Shown here: positions 6,787-15,572 of the stretch, in pieces
Layout of the letters: the number at the start of each line of letters is the position of its first letter
Position numbering within the stretch: position 1 is the first letter of the stretch
From: Microbispora amethystogenes
Lineage (GTDB): Bacteria; Actinomycetota; Actinomycetes; Streptosporangiales; Streptosporangiaceae
Length of the DNA stretch: 51,819 bases
Direction: 5' to 3'
NCBI RefSeq assembly: GCF_016863015.1
Contig: NZ_BOOB01000060.1
Coordinates: 1 to 51,819 of the forward strand
The notes under the pieces: model-generated
The model's database searches: none
The model's input: only the letters and a program-made list of their open reading frames with translations
Told to the model about the DNA's origin: nothing
Made by a program: the position numbers and the translations under genes

Positions 6787-8271
6787 TCACGTTTCTCTCC
6801 GCGCGATACCGGCGGGCCGCGGTTCGCCGCACCAGCGGCGCAGCGCCGCCCCGAGTTCGCCGGCGTCGGCCCCTCCGTCCCTGCCGCCCCACGCCACGTA
6901 TCCGTCGGGCCGGACGAGGACCACGGGCGGGCAGCCGCGCCCGATCGGCTCGGCGAGGGCCGCGGTGACGACCCGGCCGGACCAGCCGTCCGGTCCGGCG
7001 GTGACGCCCGGAGGGCCGGCCAGCACGAAGCGGCCGTCCCGGAACCGCTCGAACAGCCGCGTGCCGTCGGTCAGCGGCCGGTCGGGGACCCGCCGCCCGG
7101 CCCAGGAGCCGCCGTCGCCCGCCGGATAACGCAGGGTGAGCCCGGACAGGTGCTCCAGGTTCACCCGCTGGATCGCGCGGACGCGGACGAGCTTCGTGAC
7201 GACCTGGCGGACCAGCCGTGCGGCCAGGCCGTTCGAGGTCTCGAACCGGAAGGAGAGGTCGGTCTTGCGCAGGGTCGCCGCGGCGATCGGGTAGCGCTCG
7301 TCCTCGTAGCTGTCCAGAAGTCCCGGCGGGGCCCAGCCGTCGAGCTCCGCGCGGAGCTTCCAGCCGAGGTTGAACGCGTCCTGGATGCCTGTCTGCAGGC
7401 CCTGTCCGCCGGAGGGGATGTGCGTGTGGGCGGCGTCCCCGGCCAGCAGCACCCGGCCGACGCGGTAGCGCCGGGCGTGGCGCTGCGAGCTGCGGAACCG
7501 CGACAGCCAGATCGGGTCGTACGGCTCGACGTCGATGCCGAGGATGCCCGCGCAGCTCTCCCGCAGGTCCGCAGGGGTCACCGGCAGCGACGCCGGGACG
7601 TGCATCTTCTCGTGGTCGAAGACGATGACCCGGTAGGTGTCGTCCCTGAAGGGGAACAGCGCCACCATGCCCCGGCGGGTGATGCGGGCGTAGGCGGGCG
7701 GCGACGGCGGGTTGCGCAGCCGCATGTCGCCCATCATGACCGACACGTCGTAGTTCCAGCCCTCGAAGTCGACACCGACCGCCGCGCGCACGGTGCTGTT
7801 CACGCCGTCGCAGCCGACCACGTAGTCGGCGCGCTCGGTCGTCACCACGCCGTCCGGGCCGCGTACGTCCACCTCGGCGGACTCCGCGTCCTGGCGCAGG
7901 CCGACCACCTCGGCGCCGGTGCGGACCACCGCGCCGGCCTCCTCGGCCGCGGCCTGCAGGGCGGCCTCGGTGCGGTGCTGCGGCACGACCAGGCTGTACG
8001 GGAACGGCGTGTCGAGCAGGCCGTAGTCGAGGTAGCCGTTCCGGTCGCCCACCGGCGGGTGCGGGCAGGGGCGGCCGTCGGCCAGCAGCCCGGCGACCCG
8101 GCCGCGCATGTCGAGCAACTCCATCGTGCGGGGCTCCACGGTGAAGGCCCGGGACAGGGCGGCGCGGCTCGACCGCTTCTCCACCACGAGGCAGTCGACA
8201 CCGCCCGCCGCCAGTTCGCCGGCCAGCGCCAGCCCCGAGGGGCCGGCGCCGACGATGATCACACGTGACAC
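6787..8271 (-). CDS. Group A FAD-dependent aromatic hydroxylase
   Basis: A 494-residue NAD(P)H-dependent flavin monooxygenase of the PHBH type. It has the N-terminal dinucleotide fold GAGPSGLALAGEL, the DG motif VGCDGVNSTVRAAVG, and the FAD ribityl motif LLAGDAAHTHIPSGGQGLQTGIQD. A C-terminal thioredoxin-like extension is typical of the MhpA/polyketide-hydroxylase branch. The GTG at 8271 is preceded by GAGGAG at 7 bases and lies inside the end of the upstream ABC gene (13-base overlap). Expected role: ring hydroxylation, for example toward a hydroquinone or quinone, in the product of this cluster. With the HpaB-type enzyme it is one of two aromatic hydroxylases in the operon. Confidence 0.93.
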   Translation of the reverse strand: MSRVIIVGAGPSGLALAGELAAGGVDCLVVEKRSSRAALSRAFTVEPRTMELLDMRGRVAGLLADGRPCPHPPVGDRNGYLDYGLLDTPFPYSLVVPQHRTEAALQAAAEEAGAVVRTGAEVVGLRQDAESAEVDVRGPDGVVTTERADYVVGCDGVNSTVRAAVGVDFEGWNYDVSVMMGDMRLRNPPSPPAYARITRRGMVALFPFRDDTYRVIVFDHEKMHVPASLPVTPADLRESCAGILGIDVEPYDPIWLSRFRSSQRHARRYRVGRVLLAGDAAHTHIPSGGQGLQTGIQDAFNLGWKLRAELDGWAPPGLLDSYEDERYPIAAATLRKTDLSFRFETSNGLAARLVRQVVTKLVRVRAIQRVNLEHLSGLTLRYPAGDGGSWAGRRVPDRPLTDGTRLFERFRDGRFVLAGPPGVTAGPDGWSGRVVTAALAEPIGRGCPPVVLVRPDGYVAWGGRDGGADAGELGAALRRWCGEPRPAGIARRET

Positions 8272-10046
8272 TGTCGACTCCTCGTTGGCGGGGCGGGGCG
8301 GTAGTGCGTCCGCATCTCCGGGGACGTCCGCAGCAGCTCGGCCAGCGGGCCCGCGGCGACGATCCGGCCGTCCTTCAGCAGCAGCACCTGGTCGGCCCGC
8401 TCCAGCAGGGCGGGCCGGTGGGAGACGGCGAGGCAGGTCGCCGAGGTGGCGAAGATGCGCCGCCACAACTCCTGCTCGGTCTCCACGTCGAGCGCGCTGG
8501 ACAGGTCGTCCATGACCAGCAGCGCGCTGTCGCGGGCGAACATCCGGGCGGCGGCCGTGCGCTGCGCCTGCCCGCCGGACAGGCGCACACCGCGTACGCC
8601 GATCTCCGTGTCGAGCCCGCCGCCGAGCCGCTCCAGGTCGGGGCCGAGCACGGCCAGGGCCGCCGCCCGTTCGACCCGGCCGTCGTCCGGCAGGCCGAGC
8701 AGCACGTTCTCCCTGATCGTGCCGGACAGCAGGGCGGGGTTCTGCGGGGTGTAGGCGACCCGCGGCGGCACCATGAAGTCACCCGGGGCGTCGACCCGCT
8801 CCCCGTTCCAGCGGATATCGCCGTCCTGCGGCGCGTAGAGGCCGAGCACGGTGCGCAGCAGCGTCGTCTTGCCCGACCCCACCGGGCCGGTCACGACCGT
8901 GACGGTCCCCGGCCGGAGCGTGAAGGACGCCTCACGCACGCCTCGCCCGGAGCCGGGGAAGACGTGCGTCAGCGACCGCGCCTCCAGCTCGCGCAGCGGC
9001 TCCGGTTCCGGTGGCACAGTGGTGAGGGACGCGTCCTCGCGCAGGTGCAGCGGGTGGTGCTCGACCAGCGTCCGCGAGGGCGTGCCGGGCAGCATGGCGG
9101 CCGCCCGTACGAACGAGACCCGGGCCTGCTGGTAGGTGCGCACGAGGTAGCCCATGAAGGACGTGTAGTCGGCCACCTGCATGAGATAGGTGGAGAACAG
9201 TACGAAGTCGCCGGTGGTGAACTCGCCGGACCGCATCCGCCCCGCCGCCAGCAGCAGGATCAGGCCGGAGCCGATGCTCGCGGTGCTGTTGAAGACGGAG
9301 TCGATGGCGAGGCTCTGCACCTTGTCGCGGATCATCGCGGTCTTGCGCGCCTCGTTGTCGCGGCGCAGCCGGGCGACGACCTCGCGTTCCCGGCCCGCCG
9401 CCTTGATCGCGCGGGTCGCGGACACGATCTCCTGGATGGTCCCGGTGACCTGGGCGGTGGCCGCCCTGCTGCGCACCCGGATGCGGTACGCGCGGGCGCG
9501 GGCGAGCTGCGCGAGGACCAGGACGACCGCGAGCGGCGCCATCACGACCAGGGTCACCTGGACGTCGACGCTGAGCAGGATCGCCAGCCCGCCGCCCGCG
9601 AAGATGAGCCCGGACATCATGTCGAAGCCCCAGCCGCCCATCATCGCGATGGCGTCGCTGTCGTCCCGCAGGGTGGAGATGTTCTCGCCCGCGGCGGCCG
9701 GCAGCGGCTGCGCGCCCGGCTTGCGGAACACCAGGGCGAGCAGGTTGCGCTGGATCAGCCCCCGGGCGCGCAGGTACCAGCCCGCCCAGGCCACGGTCGC
9801 GCCGACGATGGCGACGCACCGGGCGAGGCCCGCGCCCACGGCGACCGCCACCACCGTCCAGACGGTGATCCCGGCGGGCGCCCGGCCCTCCAGGACGTCG
9901 AACAGCAGCTTGCCGAGCACGCCGGGCAGCAGCGGCCACAGGTGGAAGACCGCCCACGCGGAGGCGGCCAGCAGATAGCGCCAGGGGCTGTAGGTGATCA
10001 GCCGCCAGAGGAACCCCAGCGGGGAGGGCTCGGCCGGTCCGTTCAT
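8259..10046 (-). CDS. ABC exporter half-transporter with degenerate catalytic site
   Basis: A 595-residue half-transporter: six membrane segments (about residues 20-310) fused to an ATPase. Walker A is GPVGSGKTT and the signature is LSGGQAQR. Walker B is LLVMDDLS, with Asp where the catalytic Glu normally sits, and the H-loop is AVSHRP. This Asp marks the degenerate-site partner of heterodimeric exporters of the TmrAB/TM287-288 kind. The ATG overlaps the stop of the preceding ABC gene (ATGA), so the two are made together. Likely role: export of, and self-protection from, the cluster product. Confidence 0.93.
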   Translation of the reverse strand: MNGPAEPSPLGFLWRLITYSPWRYLLAASAWAVFHLWPLLPGVLGKLLFDVLEGRAPAGITVWTVVAVAVGAGLARCVAIVGATVAWAGWYLRARGLIQRNLLALVFRKPGAQPLPAAAGENISTLRDDSDAIAMMGGWGFDMMSGLIFAGGGLAILLSVDVQVTLVVMAPLAVVLVLAQLARARAYRIRVRSRAATAQVTGTIQEIVSATRAIKAAGREREVVARLRRDNEARKTAMIRDKVQSLAIDSVFNSTASIGSGLILLLAAGRMRSGEFTTGDFVLFSTYLMQVADYTSFMGYLVRTYQQARVSFVRAAAMLPGTPSRTLVEHHPLHLREDASLTTVPPEPEPLRELEARSLTHVFPGSGRGVREASFTLRPGTVTVVTGPVGSGKTTLLRTVLGLYAPQDGDIRWNGERVDAPGDFMVPPRVAYTPQNPALLSGTIRENVLLGLPDDGRVERAAALAVLGPDLERLGGGLDTEIGVRGVRLSGGQAQRTAAARMFARDSALLVMDDLSSALDVETEQELWRRIFATSATCLAVSHRPALLERADQVLLLKDGRIVAAGPLAELLRTSPEMRTHYRPAPPTRSRQCHV

Positions 10047-11794
10047 GTGAGCACCTTCCCGACCTGGTAGAGCCGCGCCAGCCGGGAGCCCGGGTCGGCC
10101 AGCAGGCCGGCGGTGGCGCCCCGCTCGGCGATCGCGCCGGTGTCCAGCACGATCACCTGGTCCGTACGGCGGATCGTGTCGAGCCGGTGGGCGATCACGA
10201 TCGCGGTGCGCCCGGCGAGCATCCGGTCGAGCGCGCGCTCCACCTGGGCCTCGGTGACCGGGTCGAGCCTGCTGGACGGCTCGTCGAGCACGACCAGCCC
10301 CGGATCGGTCAGGAACACCCGGGCCAGCGCGATGAGCTGCGCCTGCCCGGCCGACAGGGTGCCGGGCGAGATCCGCGAGGAGAGCCCGTCGGGCAGCCCC
10401 TCCAGCCAGGGCCGCAGCTCCAGCACGTCGAGGATCTCCAGCAGCCGCCGGTCGTCGGCCCGCTCGTCGAAGAAGGTCAGGTTCTCCCGCAGGGTGGCGT
10501 CGAAGATCTGCACGTCCTGCGGCACGAACCCGATCCGCGACCGCAGCGACGCCAGGGCCGCCTCGCGGACGTCGACGCCGCCGACCAGCACCCGGCCCCG
10601 GCCCGCGTCGTACAGGCGGAACAGCAGGGAGGCGATGGTGGTCTTGCCCGCGCCGGTCCGGCCGACGAGCCCGAGCGTGGTCCCCGCCGGGACGTCGAAC
10701 GACACCTCCCGCATGACCATGCCGTCCGCTGACTCGTTGTCGGGGCCGTAGCCGAAGCTGACCTGGTCGAACCGCACCGACAGCGGGCCGGAGGGGATGG
10801 TGGCGGTCCCGTCGGCGAGGGAGGACCGGTGGGCGAAGAGTTCGGCGATGCGCCGCGTGGCGGCCATCGCCTGCTGCAGCGTCTGCACCTGGTGGCGCAG
10901 CACCTCCATGGGGGTGTTCAGCATCGCGGCGTACGCGACGATCAGGTAGACGCCGGACAGAGACACCACGCCGTCGCGGTAGAAGACCCCGCCGTAGCCG
11001 AAGGCGATCGCCGTGCCGGCGGTGAACGCGATCGAGAGCACGACCCAGATGGCGCTGCCCCAGCCCTCGGCCCTTACTTTCACCGGCAGCCAGGCGCGCA
11101 GGTGCCGGTGAAAGCGCGCCATGGCGTAGCCGGTGGCGCCGGACGAGCGCAGGTCCTCGGTGGCGAGGGTCGCCTCGCCGACGTAGCCGAAGAACCGGGC
11201 GCTCTGCTCCCGGTCGTCCTCCCACTTGAGCCCGGCGATCCCGGCGATCCGCGACAGCGCCAGATAGCTCAGGATCGTGACCGCCGTGAAGGTGAGCCCG
11301 ACCCGCCAGTCGAGGGTGGCCAGGGCGATCAGGATGCCCAGCACCAGCAGGACGTTGCCGGCGATGTGGAGGATCAGGCTGGAGAAGAACTCCGCCACCT
11401 GGTTGACGTCGCCGTCGATGCGCTCGATCAGCTCACCGGGCGGGCGGGACTCGTGGAAGGTCAGGTCCAGCGACAGCACGTGCGCGGTCAGGTCCTCGCG
11501 GGCGGCGTTGGTGGCGATCCACGAGACCCGCTCGCTGGCGTACGCCGACACGATGCGCGCGGCCTGCCGCGTCACGGCCACGGCCAGGAACACCGCGGCG
11601 ATCCCGACGAGCGTGCTCTCGGCCCGGCCGAGCTGGACCGACTCGATGAAGTGCGCGGCGATGCGCGGCTCGGCGATCTCCAGGCCGATGGAGAAGACCA
11701 GCAGACCGGCCATGACCGCGACGGCCGCCGGCTGCGACCCCACGTAGGCGCGCAGGAGGGTGCCGGCGGTCATCGGCGGCCGGGCGGTGCTCAC
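10043..11794 (-). CDS. ABC exporter half-transporter (catalytically intact partner)
   Basis: A 583-residue membrane-plus-ATPase half-transporter of the MsbA/multidrug type. Walker A is GRTGAGKTT, the signature is LSAGQAQ, Walker B is LVVLDEPS with the catalytic Glu present, and the H-loop is VIAHRLD. The canonical glutamate here complements the Asp in the following gene, consistent with an asymmetric heterodimer. The start chosen is the GTG at 11794, which overlaps the hydroxylase stop (GTGA); ten additional upstream codons are open but would lie inside that gene. Exports the metabolite or a precursor (inference from context). Confidence 0.93.
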   Translation of the reverse strand: MSTARPPMTAGTLLRAYVGSQPAAVAVMAGLLVFSIGLEIAEPRIAAHFIESVQLGRAESTLVGIAAVFLAVAVTRQAARIVSAYASERVSWIATNAAREDLTAHVLSLDLTFHESRPPGELIERIDGDVNQVAEFFSSLILHIAGNVLLVLGILIALATLDWRVGLTFTAVTILSYLALSRIAGIAGLKWEDDREQSARFFGYVGEATLATEDLRSSGATGYAMARFHRHLRAWLPVKVRAEGWGSAIWVVLSIAFTAGTAIAFGYGGVFYRDGVVSLSGVYLIVAYAAMLNTPMEVLRHQVQTLQQAMAATRRIAELFAHRSSLADGTATIPSGPLSVRFDQVSFGYGPDNESADGMVMREVSFDVPAGTTLGLVGRTGAGKTTIASLLFRLYDAGRGRVLVGGVDVREAALASLRSRIGFVPQDVQIFDATLRENLTFFDERADDRRLLEILDVLELRPWLEGLPDGLSSRISPGTLSAGQAQLIALARVFLTDPGLVVLDEPSSRLDPVTEAQVERALDRMLAGRTAIVIAHRLDTIRRTDQVIVLDTGAIAERGATAGLLADPGSRLARLYQVGKVLT

Positions 11795-13248
11795 CCGTCC
11801 TCCAGTTCGTAGCCGTCGAGGCACCGGCCGGCCAGCGCGGCGTACCGGCCGGGGTCGCCCTCACGCACGAGGGCGGGCAGGTAGACGTGCGGCGCGCCGT
11901 GGTAGAAGCGCTCGTACTGGTCGTGCCGCCCGGCGAACTCGCTGCCCACGGCGTCCCAGGCGAGCTTGAACAGCTTGATCCGCGACTCGGCGTCGTACCC
12001 GGGGGACTTCACGTACTTCCCGAGGAGCGCGGCGACCTCCGGCCGCAGCAGGTCGCGGTAGGAGGACGGCAGCTGGATCAGCCCGCCGCCCGCCAGCAGC
12101 TTGATCTCGTTGATCACCTTGGGGTACAGGTCCGGCCCCACGGCGAGCTGGGCGTACGCCGTCTCGCGGTGCGGCATGACCGCGTCGGCGCCGGGCACCG
12201 GCTCGCACAGCTCCTCGGCGGCGACGACCAGCGCCTTGGCGGTGTTCACCCACGACAGCAGCTTCCCGATCTGCATCCGCACCGGCGGCATGTCGTAGAC
12301 GTTGTTGGCCTTGGCGACGAGGATGGCGATCCCGGTGAGGAACTCCAGCTTGGTCCAGAACCGGGTGGCGCCGTGGTGGACGAAGCTGACGAACGCCGGG
12401 GTCTTCCAGAACTGCGCGTGGCAGGCCTCCGGGTCGCGGTAGGCGAAGACCCGCTCCCACGGCACGAACACGTCGTCGTAGACCACGAGCGCGTCGTTCT
12501 CGTCCAGGCGGCTGGCGAGCGGATAGTCGAAGACGCTGGTGGCGCGGGCCTCGTAGGAGGTCCGGCTGACGAAGGAGATGCCGGGCGCCGCCACCGGCAC
12601 GGAGAAGCTCACCGCGTAGTCGGCCTCGCTGGGCGGCATCCGCTGGGTGACGCCGACCAGGATCTCGTCGGCGAGTGCCGCCGCGGTGCCGATCATCTTG
12701 GCGCCGCGCACGACGATCCCGTCGTCGCGCTCGGCGACGACCCGCAAACAGAGGTCGTCCTCCATCTGCTCCGACGGCGCCTTCGTACGGTCGATCTGCG
12801 GGTTGACCAGCGTGTGCGCCTGGTAGAGGTCGCCCTCGGCCATCCGCCGCCAGTGCGCGAGCAGGTTGGCCGAGCCGTCGAAGCCGTCGCGGGCCAGCAC
12901 TTCCGGCACGGTCGCCATCCCGGCCACCGCCGAGGCCATGTAGTCGGGGGAGCGGCCGAGGAACCCGAACGTCGCCTCCGACCACAGCTTGAACGCCCTG
13001 CCCTTGGCCTTGAGCTCGTCCTTCGTCCGCGGGATCTGGTAGGCGCGCGACACCGGCCCGTCGACGCCGGGCACCGACGCCGTCAGCGTCTCGGGGTGCT
13101 CCGCCGTCAGGTCGTACAGGTCGGCGATCGAACGGACCGAACGCCGGAAGGCGGGATGGGTGGTCAGGTCGTCCACCCGTTCGCCGTCCAGCCAGATCGT
13201 CCTGCCGTCGCGCAGCGCGTCGAGGTAGTCCTTGCCGGTCCTGGTCAT
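11791..13248 (-). CDS. 4-hydroxyphenylacetate 3-monooxygenase (HpaB) family hydroxylase
   Basis: A 485-residue FADH2-dependent two-component oxygenase with an acyl-CoA-dehydrogenase-like fold, typical HpaB length. Family blocks include the N-terminal TRTGKDYLDALRDGR, the central HTLVNPQIDRTKAP and ENDALVVYDDVFVPWERVF, and the C-terminal PSSYRDL and FHHGAPHVY-like region. Relatives in antibiotic clusters (for example SgcC of C-1027) ortho-hydroxylate tyrosine-like rings, often on a carrier protein. A flavin reductase partner is not visible in the window, so a general cellular reductase must supply FADH2. Start: GGAGG 8 bases upstream, with an ATGA overlap to the ADC synthase. In this operon the substrate may be a p-amino or p-hydroxy aromatic made downstream of ADC (inference). 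Confidence 0.92.
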   Translation of the reverse strand: MTRTGKDYLDALRDGRTIWLDGERVDDLTTHPAFRRSVRSIADLYDLTAEHPETLTASVPGVDGPVSRAYQIPRTKDELKAKGRAFKLWSEATFGFLGRSPDYMASAVAGMATVPEVLARDGFDGSANLLAHWRRMAEGDLYQAHTLVNPQIDRTKAPSEQMEDDLCLRVVAERDDGIVVRGAKMIGTAAALADEILVGVTQRMPPSEADYAVSFSVPVAAPGISFVSRTSYEARATSVFDYPLASRLDENDALVVYDDVFVPWERVFAYRDPEACHAQFWKTPAFVSFVHHGATRFWTKLEFLTGIAILVAKANNVYDMPPVRMQIGKLLSWVNTAKALVVAAEELCEPVPGADAVMPHRETAYAQLAVGPDLYPKVINEIKLLAGGGLIQLPSSYRDLLRPEVAALLGKYVKSPGYDAESRIKLFKLAWDAVGSEFAGRHDQYERFYHGAPHVYLPALVREGDPGRYAALAGRCLDGYELEDG

Positions 13249-15383
13249 CGTGCCGCCTCCGCCCAGCGCAGCCCCGGTTCCGACGCCGACAACGGGGGCC
13301 CGGCCACGCGGAGGGGCGCCCGTGCTTTCAGCAGCATCTCCTCGAACTCCTCGGCGGGATCGGAGTCGAGCACGATCGCCCCGCCCGCCCCCACGGTCAG
13401 GCCCTCGGCGGTGGCCACGGCGGTGCGGATCACGATGTTGAGGTCGGCCGTGCCGTTGTGGCCGAGGAAGCCGATGGCGCCGGAGTAGACGCCGCGCGCC
13501 GTCTGCTCCATCTCGTCGAGGATCTCCATCGTGCGCAGCTTGGGCGCGCCGGTCATCGACCCGCCGGGGAAGCACGCCGTGACGCAGCCGATCGCGTCGA
13601 CGTCCGGCCGCAGCGTTCCCTGGATCGTGGACACCAGCTGGTGGACGGTCGCGTACGTCTCGACCGCCATGTAGCTGGGCACGTGGACCGAGCCGACCTC
13701 GCAGACCCGCCCGAGGTCGTTGCGCAGCAGGTCGACGATCATCAGGTTCTCGGCCCTGACCTTGGGGTCGGTCGTCAGCCGGGCCCGCAGCCGCAGGTCC
13801 TCCCGGCGCCCGCGCCCCCGGGCCGCGGTGCCCTTGATCGGTTTCGTCTCCACGGTCCGGTCCGGCCGGATCCGCAGGAACCGCTCGGGGGACGAGCAGA
13901 GGACGGCGAAGCCGCCCAGCCGCAGGAAGGCGGCGTACGGCGCGGGGTTGGACGCGCGCTGCGCGAGGTACAGCTCCAGCGGGTCGCCGGTCACGGGCAG
14001 CCGGGTCTGGGTGGTCAGGCAGATCTCGTAGCTCTCACCCTCACGCAGCTTGCTCCGGCACGCCTCGACGTCGCGCAGGTAGCCGTCCCTGGCGCGGAGC
14101 AGGCCGGGCTCGGGGTCGTGGCCGTCGGCGGCGGGCGTGTCGGCGCCCGGTGGCGGCCGCCACCGGGCGAGCCGCCGTTCGGCGCGGGCCAGCCACGACG
14201 ACGCGGCGGGGTCGTCGGGAGAGCGGGTCAGCGCGATGAGGTGGGTGGCCTGCTGCTCGTGGTCGACCACCACCAGGCGGGTGGCCGACAGCCACACCGC
14301 GTCGGGCGTGGCGGCGCGGTGCCGGCACGGCGAGCCCAGCTCGGCCCTCAGCTCGTAGCCGAAGTAGCCCACGTATCCGCTGGTGAGGTCGAAGGGCACG
14401 TCGGGGACGTCGAGGACCGGCTCGGCGAGCCGCGCCCGGAGGGCCTCGAAGATCGACTCAGGCGTGGTGACGGTCTCCGGGCCCGGCCCGCTCCGGATCG
14501 TGAGCCCCTCGCCGACGGAGTAGCTCAGGATCTCGCCGTCGCGGCCCTCCGGCGCGCCGAGGAAGGAGAACCGCGACAGGCCGGGCTCCACCCGGCTGCT
14601 GTCCAGCCAGAACGCGTGCTCCAGACCGCCGAACAGGTCCGTGAACGCCGCCGCCGTGTCCACCTCGTACGGCACCACGCGGTGCAGCAGCCGCCACGGA
14701 CGGACGGCGGCGGGCGGCGTCTCGGGCGTGATGGGCGCCGGCCGGACGGCCGCCCGTCGCGGCGCCCGCGCCGGGCGCAGCGGCCTGCCCTGCTCCGCCA
14801 GCGCCTTCGCCACGAGGCGGCCGAAGTTCTCGACCAGTTGGGCGCCGAACTCGGTCGCGATCGACTCGGGGTGGAACTGCACTCCCCAGAGGGGGCGCTC
14901 CCGGTGTCGCAGCCCCATGAGCACGCCGTCCTCCGCCCACGCCGTCGGCGTGAGGGAGGCGGGCAGGCCCTCCTCCGGGACGCACAGCGAGTGGTAGCGC
15001 ACCGCCTGGAAGTCCTGGGGCAGTCCCTGGAAGAGGTCCTCGCCGGTGTGCCGCACGCGGGTCAGGTGTCCGTGGCGCGGCCGGGGCGCGGGCACCACGT
15101 CGGCTCCCGAGAGCAACGCGATCGCCTGGTGACCGAGGCAGACCCCGAGAAGCGGGACCGTGGTGTGCGCCACCACCTGCCGGACGGCGCCGAGGTCGCG
15201 GTCCCGGCCCGGATGGCCGGGGCCGGGGGAGACGACGATCGCGTCGAACTCCCCGATGTCCAGACCGGGCCACGCGGCGTCGTCGTTGGTCACCACCGTC
15301 GGCTCCGTGCCGTACACCCGGGCCATCAGTTGAAAGAGGTTGTAGGTGTACGAATCATGGTTGTCGATCAGTAGCGTACGCAT
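13245..15383 (-). CDS. pabAB: Aminodeoxychorismate synthase, glutaminase-synthase fusion
   Basis: A 712-residue fusion converting chorismate and glutamine to 4-amino-4-deoxychorismate. Residues 1-195 are a class I glutamine amidotransferase: SPGPGHP oxyanion region, nucleophile in GVCLGHQAI, and the His-Glu pair in QFHPESI. Residues about 245-712 are the chorismate-binding PabB domain. The diagnostic PIKGTAARG box has the PabB lysine that attacks C2 of chorismate, where anthranilate synthases have alanine, so this is not TrpE. The GATase-first order matches PapA/CmlB-type enzymes of p-aminobenzoate and p-aminophenylalanine pathways and differs from PhzE. No ADC lyase, mutase or papC-like dehydrogenase is in view. 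It is the first gene of the operon; GAGGGA lies 5 bases before the ATG at 15383. Confidence 0.94.
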   Translation of the reverse strand: MRTLLIDNHDSYTYNLFQLMARVYGTEPTVVTNDDAAWPGLDIGEFDAIVVSPGPGHPGRDRDLGAVRQVVAHTTVPLLGVCLGHQAIALLSGADVVPAPRPRHGHLTRVRHTGEDLFQGLPQDFQAVRYHSLCVPEEGLPASLTPTAWAEDGVLMGLRHRERPLWGVQFHPESIATEFGAQLVENFGRLVAKALAEQGRPLRPARAPRRAAVRPAPITPETPPAAVRPWRLLHRVVPYEVDTAAAFTDLFGGLEHAFWLDSSRVEPGLSRFSFLGAPEGRDGEILSYSVGEGLTIRSGPGPETVTTPESIFEALRARLAEPVLDVPDVPFDLTSGYVGYFGYELRAELGSPCRHRAATPDAVWLSATRLVVVDHEQQATHLIALTRSPDDPAASSWLARAERRLARWRPPPGADTPAADGHDPEPGLLRARDGYLRDVEACRSKLREGESYEICLTTQTRLPVTGDPLELYLAQRASNPAPYAAFLRLGGFAVLCSSPERFLRIRPDRTVETKPIKGTAARGRGRREDLRLRARLTTDPKVRAENLMIVDLLRNDLGRVCEVGSVHVPSYMAVETYATVHQLVSTIQGTLRPDVDAIGCVTACFPGGSMTGAPKLRTMEILDEMEQTARGVYSGAIGFLGHNGTADLNIVIRTAVATAEGLTVGAGGAIVLDSDPAEEFEEMLLKARAPLRVAGPPLSASEPGLRWAEAAR

Positions 15384-15572
15384 ACGGTCCCTCATCTCGA
15401 CCAGTAAAGCTACGACTTGCATAAACCGCGGCCTGGTCGCGGACAATGCGAAAAGAGCGAGGTGAGAGCGGGCTGAGAGCGGGGCCCGGCGGGCGAGAGC
15501 GGATTGATACGGCAATGGATATCCGCCGCGAATACGTTCACGAGGCCAGAATCCCGGCCACCGGAGAGTCCT
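15384..15572. promoter_or_regulatory. Divergent promoter region with three GAGAGCGG direct repeats
   Basis: This 189-base gap serves both the biosynthetic operon (minus) and the transporter/oxidase genes (plus). It contains GAGAGCGG three times in the same orientation at 15464-15471, 15475-15482 and 15495-15502, starting 11 and then 20 bases apart, so the first pair sits one helical turn apart. Direct repeats with an 11-base period are the usual architecture of SARP-family activator sites. A possible minus-strand promoter is TTGTCC, 17 bases, then TATGCA. No regulator gene for the cluster is visible in the window. Confidence 0.5.

Noticed and set aside
13245..15383. Anthranilate synthase or PhzE-type ADIC synthase
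   Set aside because: The PIKGT box carries the PabB lysine and the amidotransferase domain is N-terminal, both pointing to ADC synthase.
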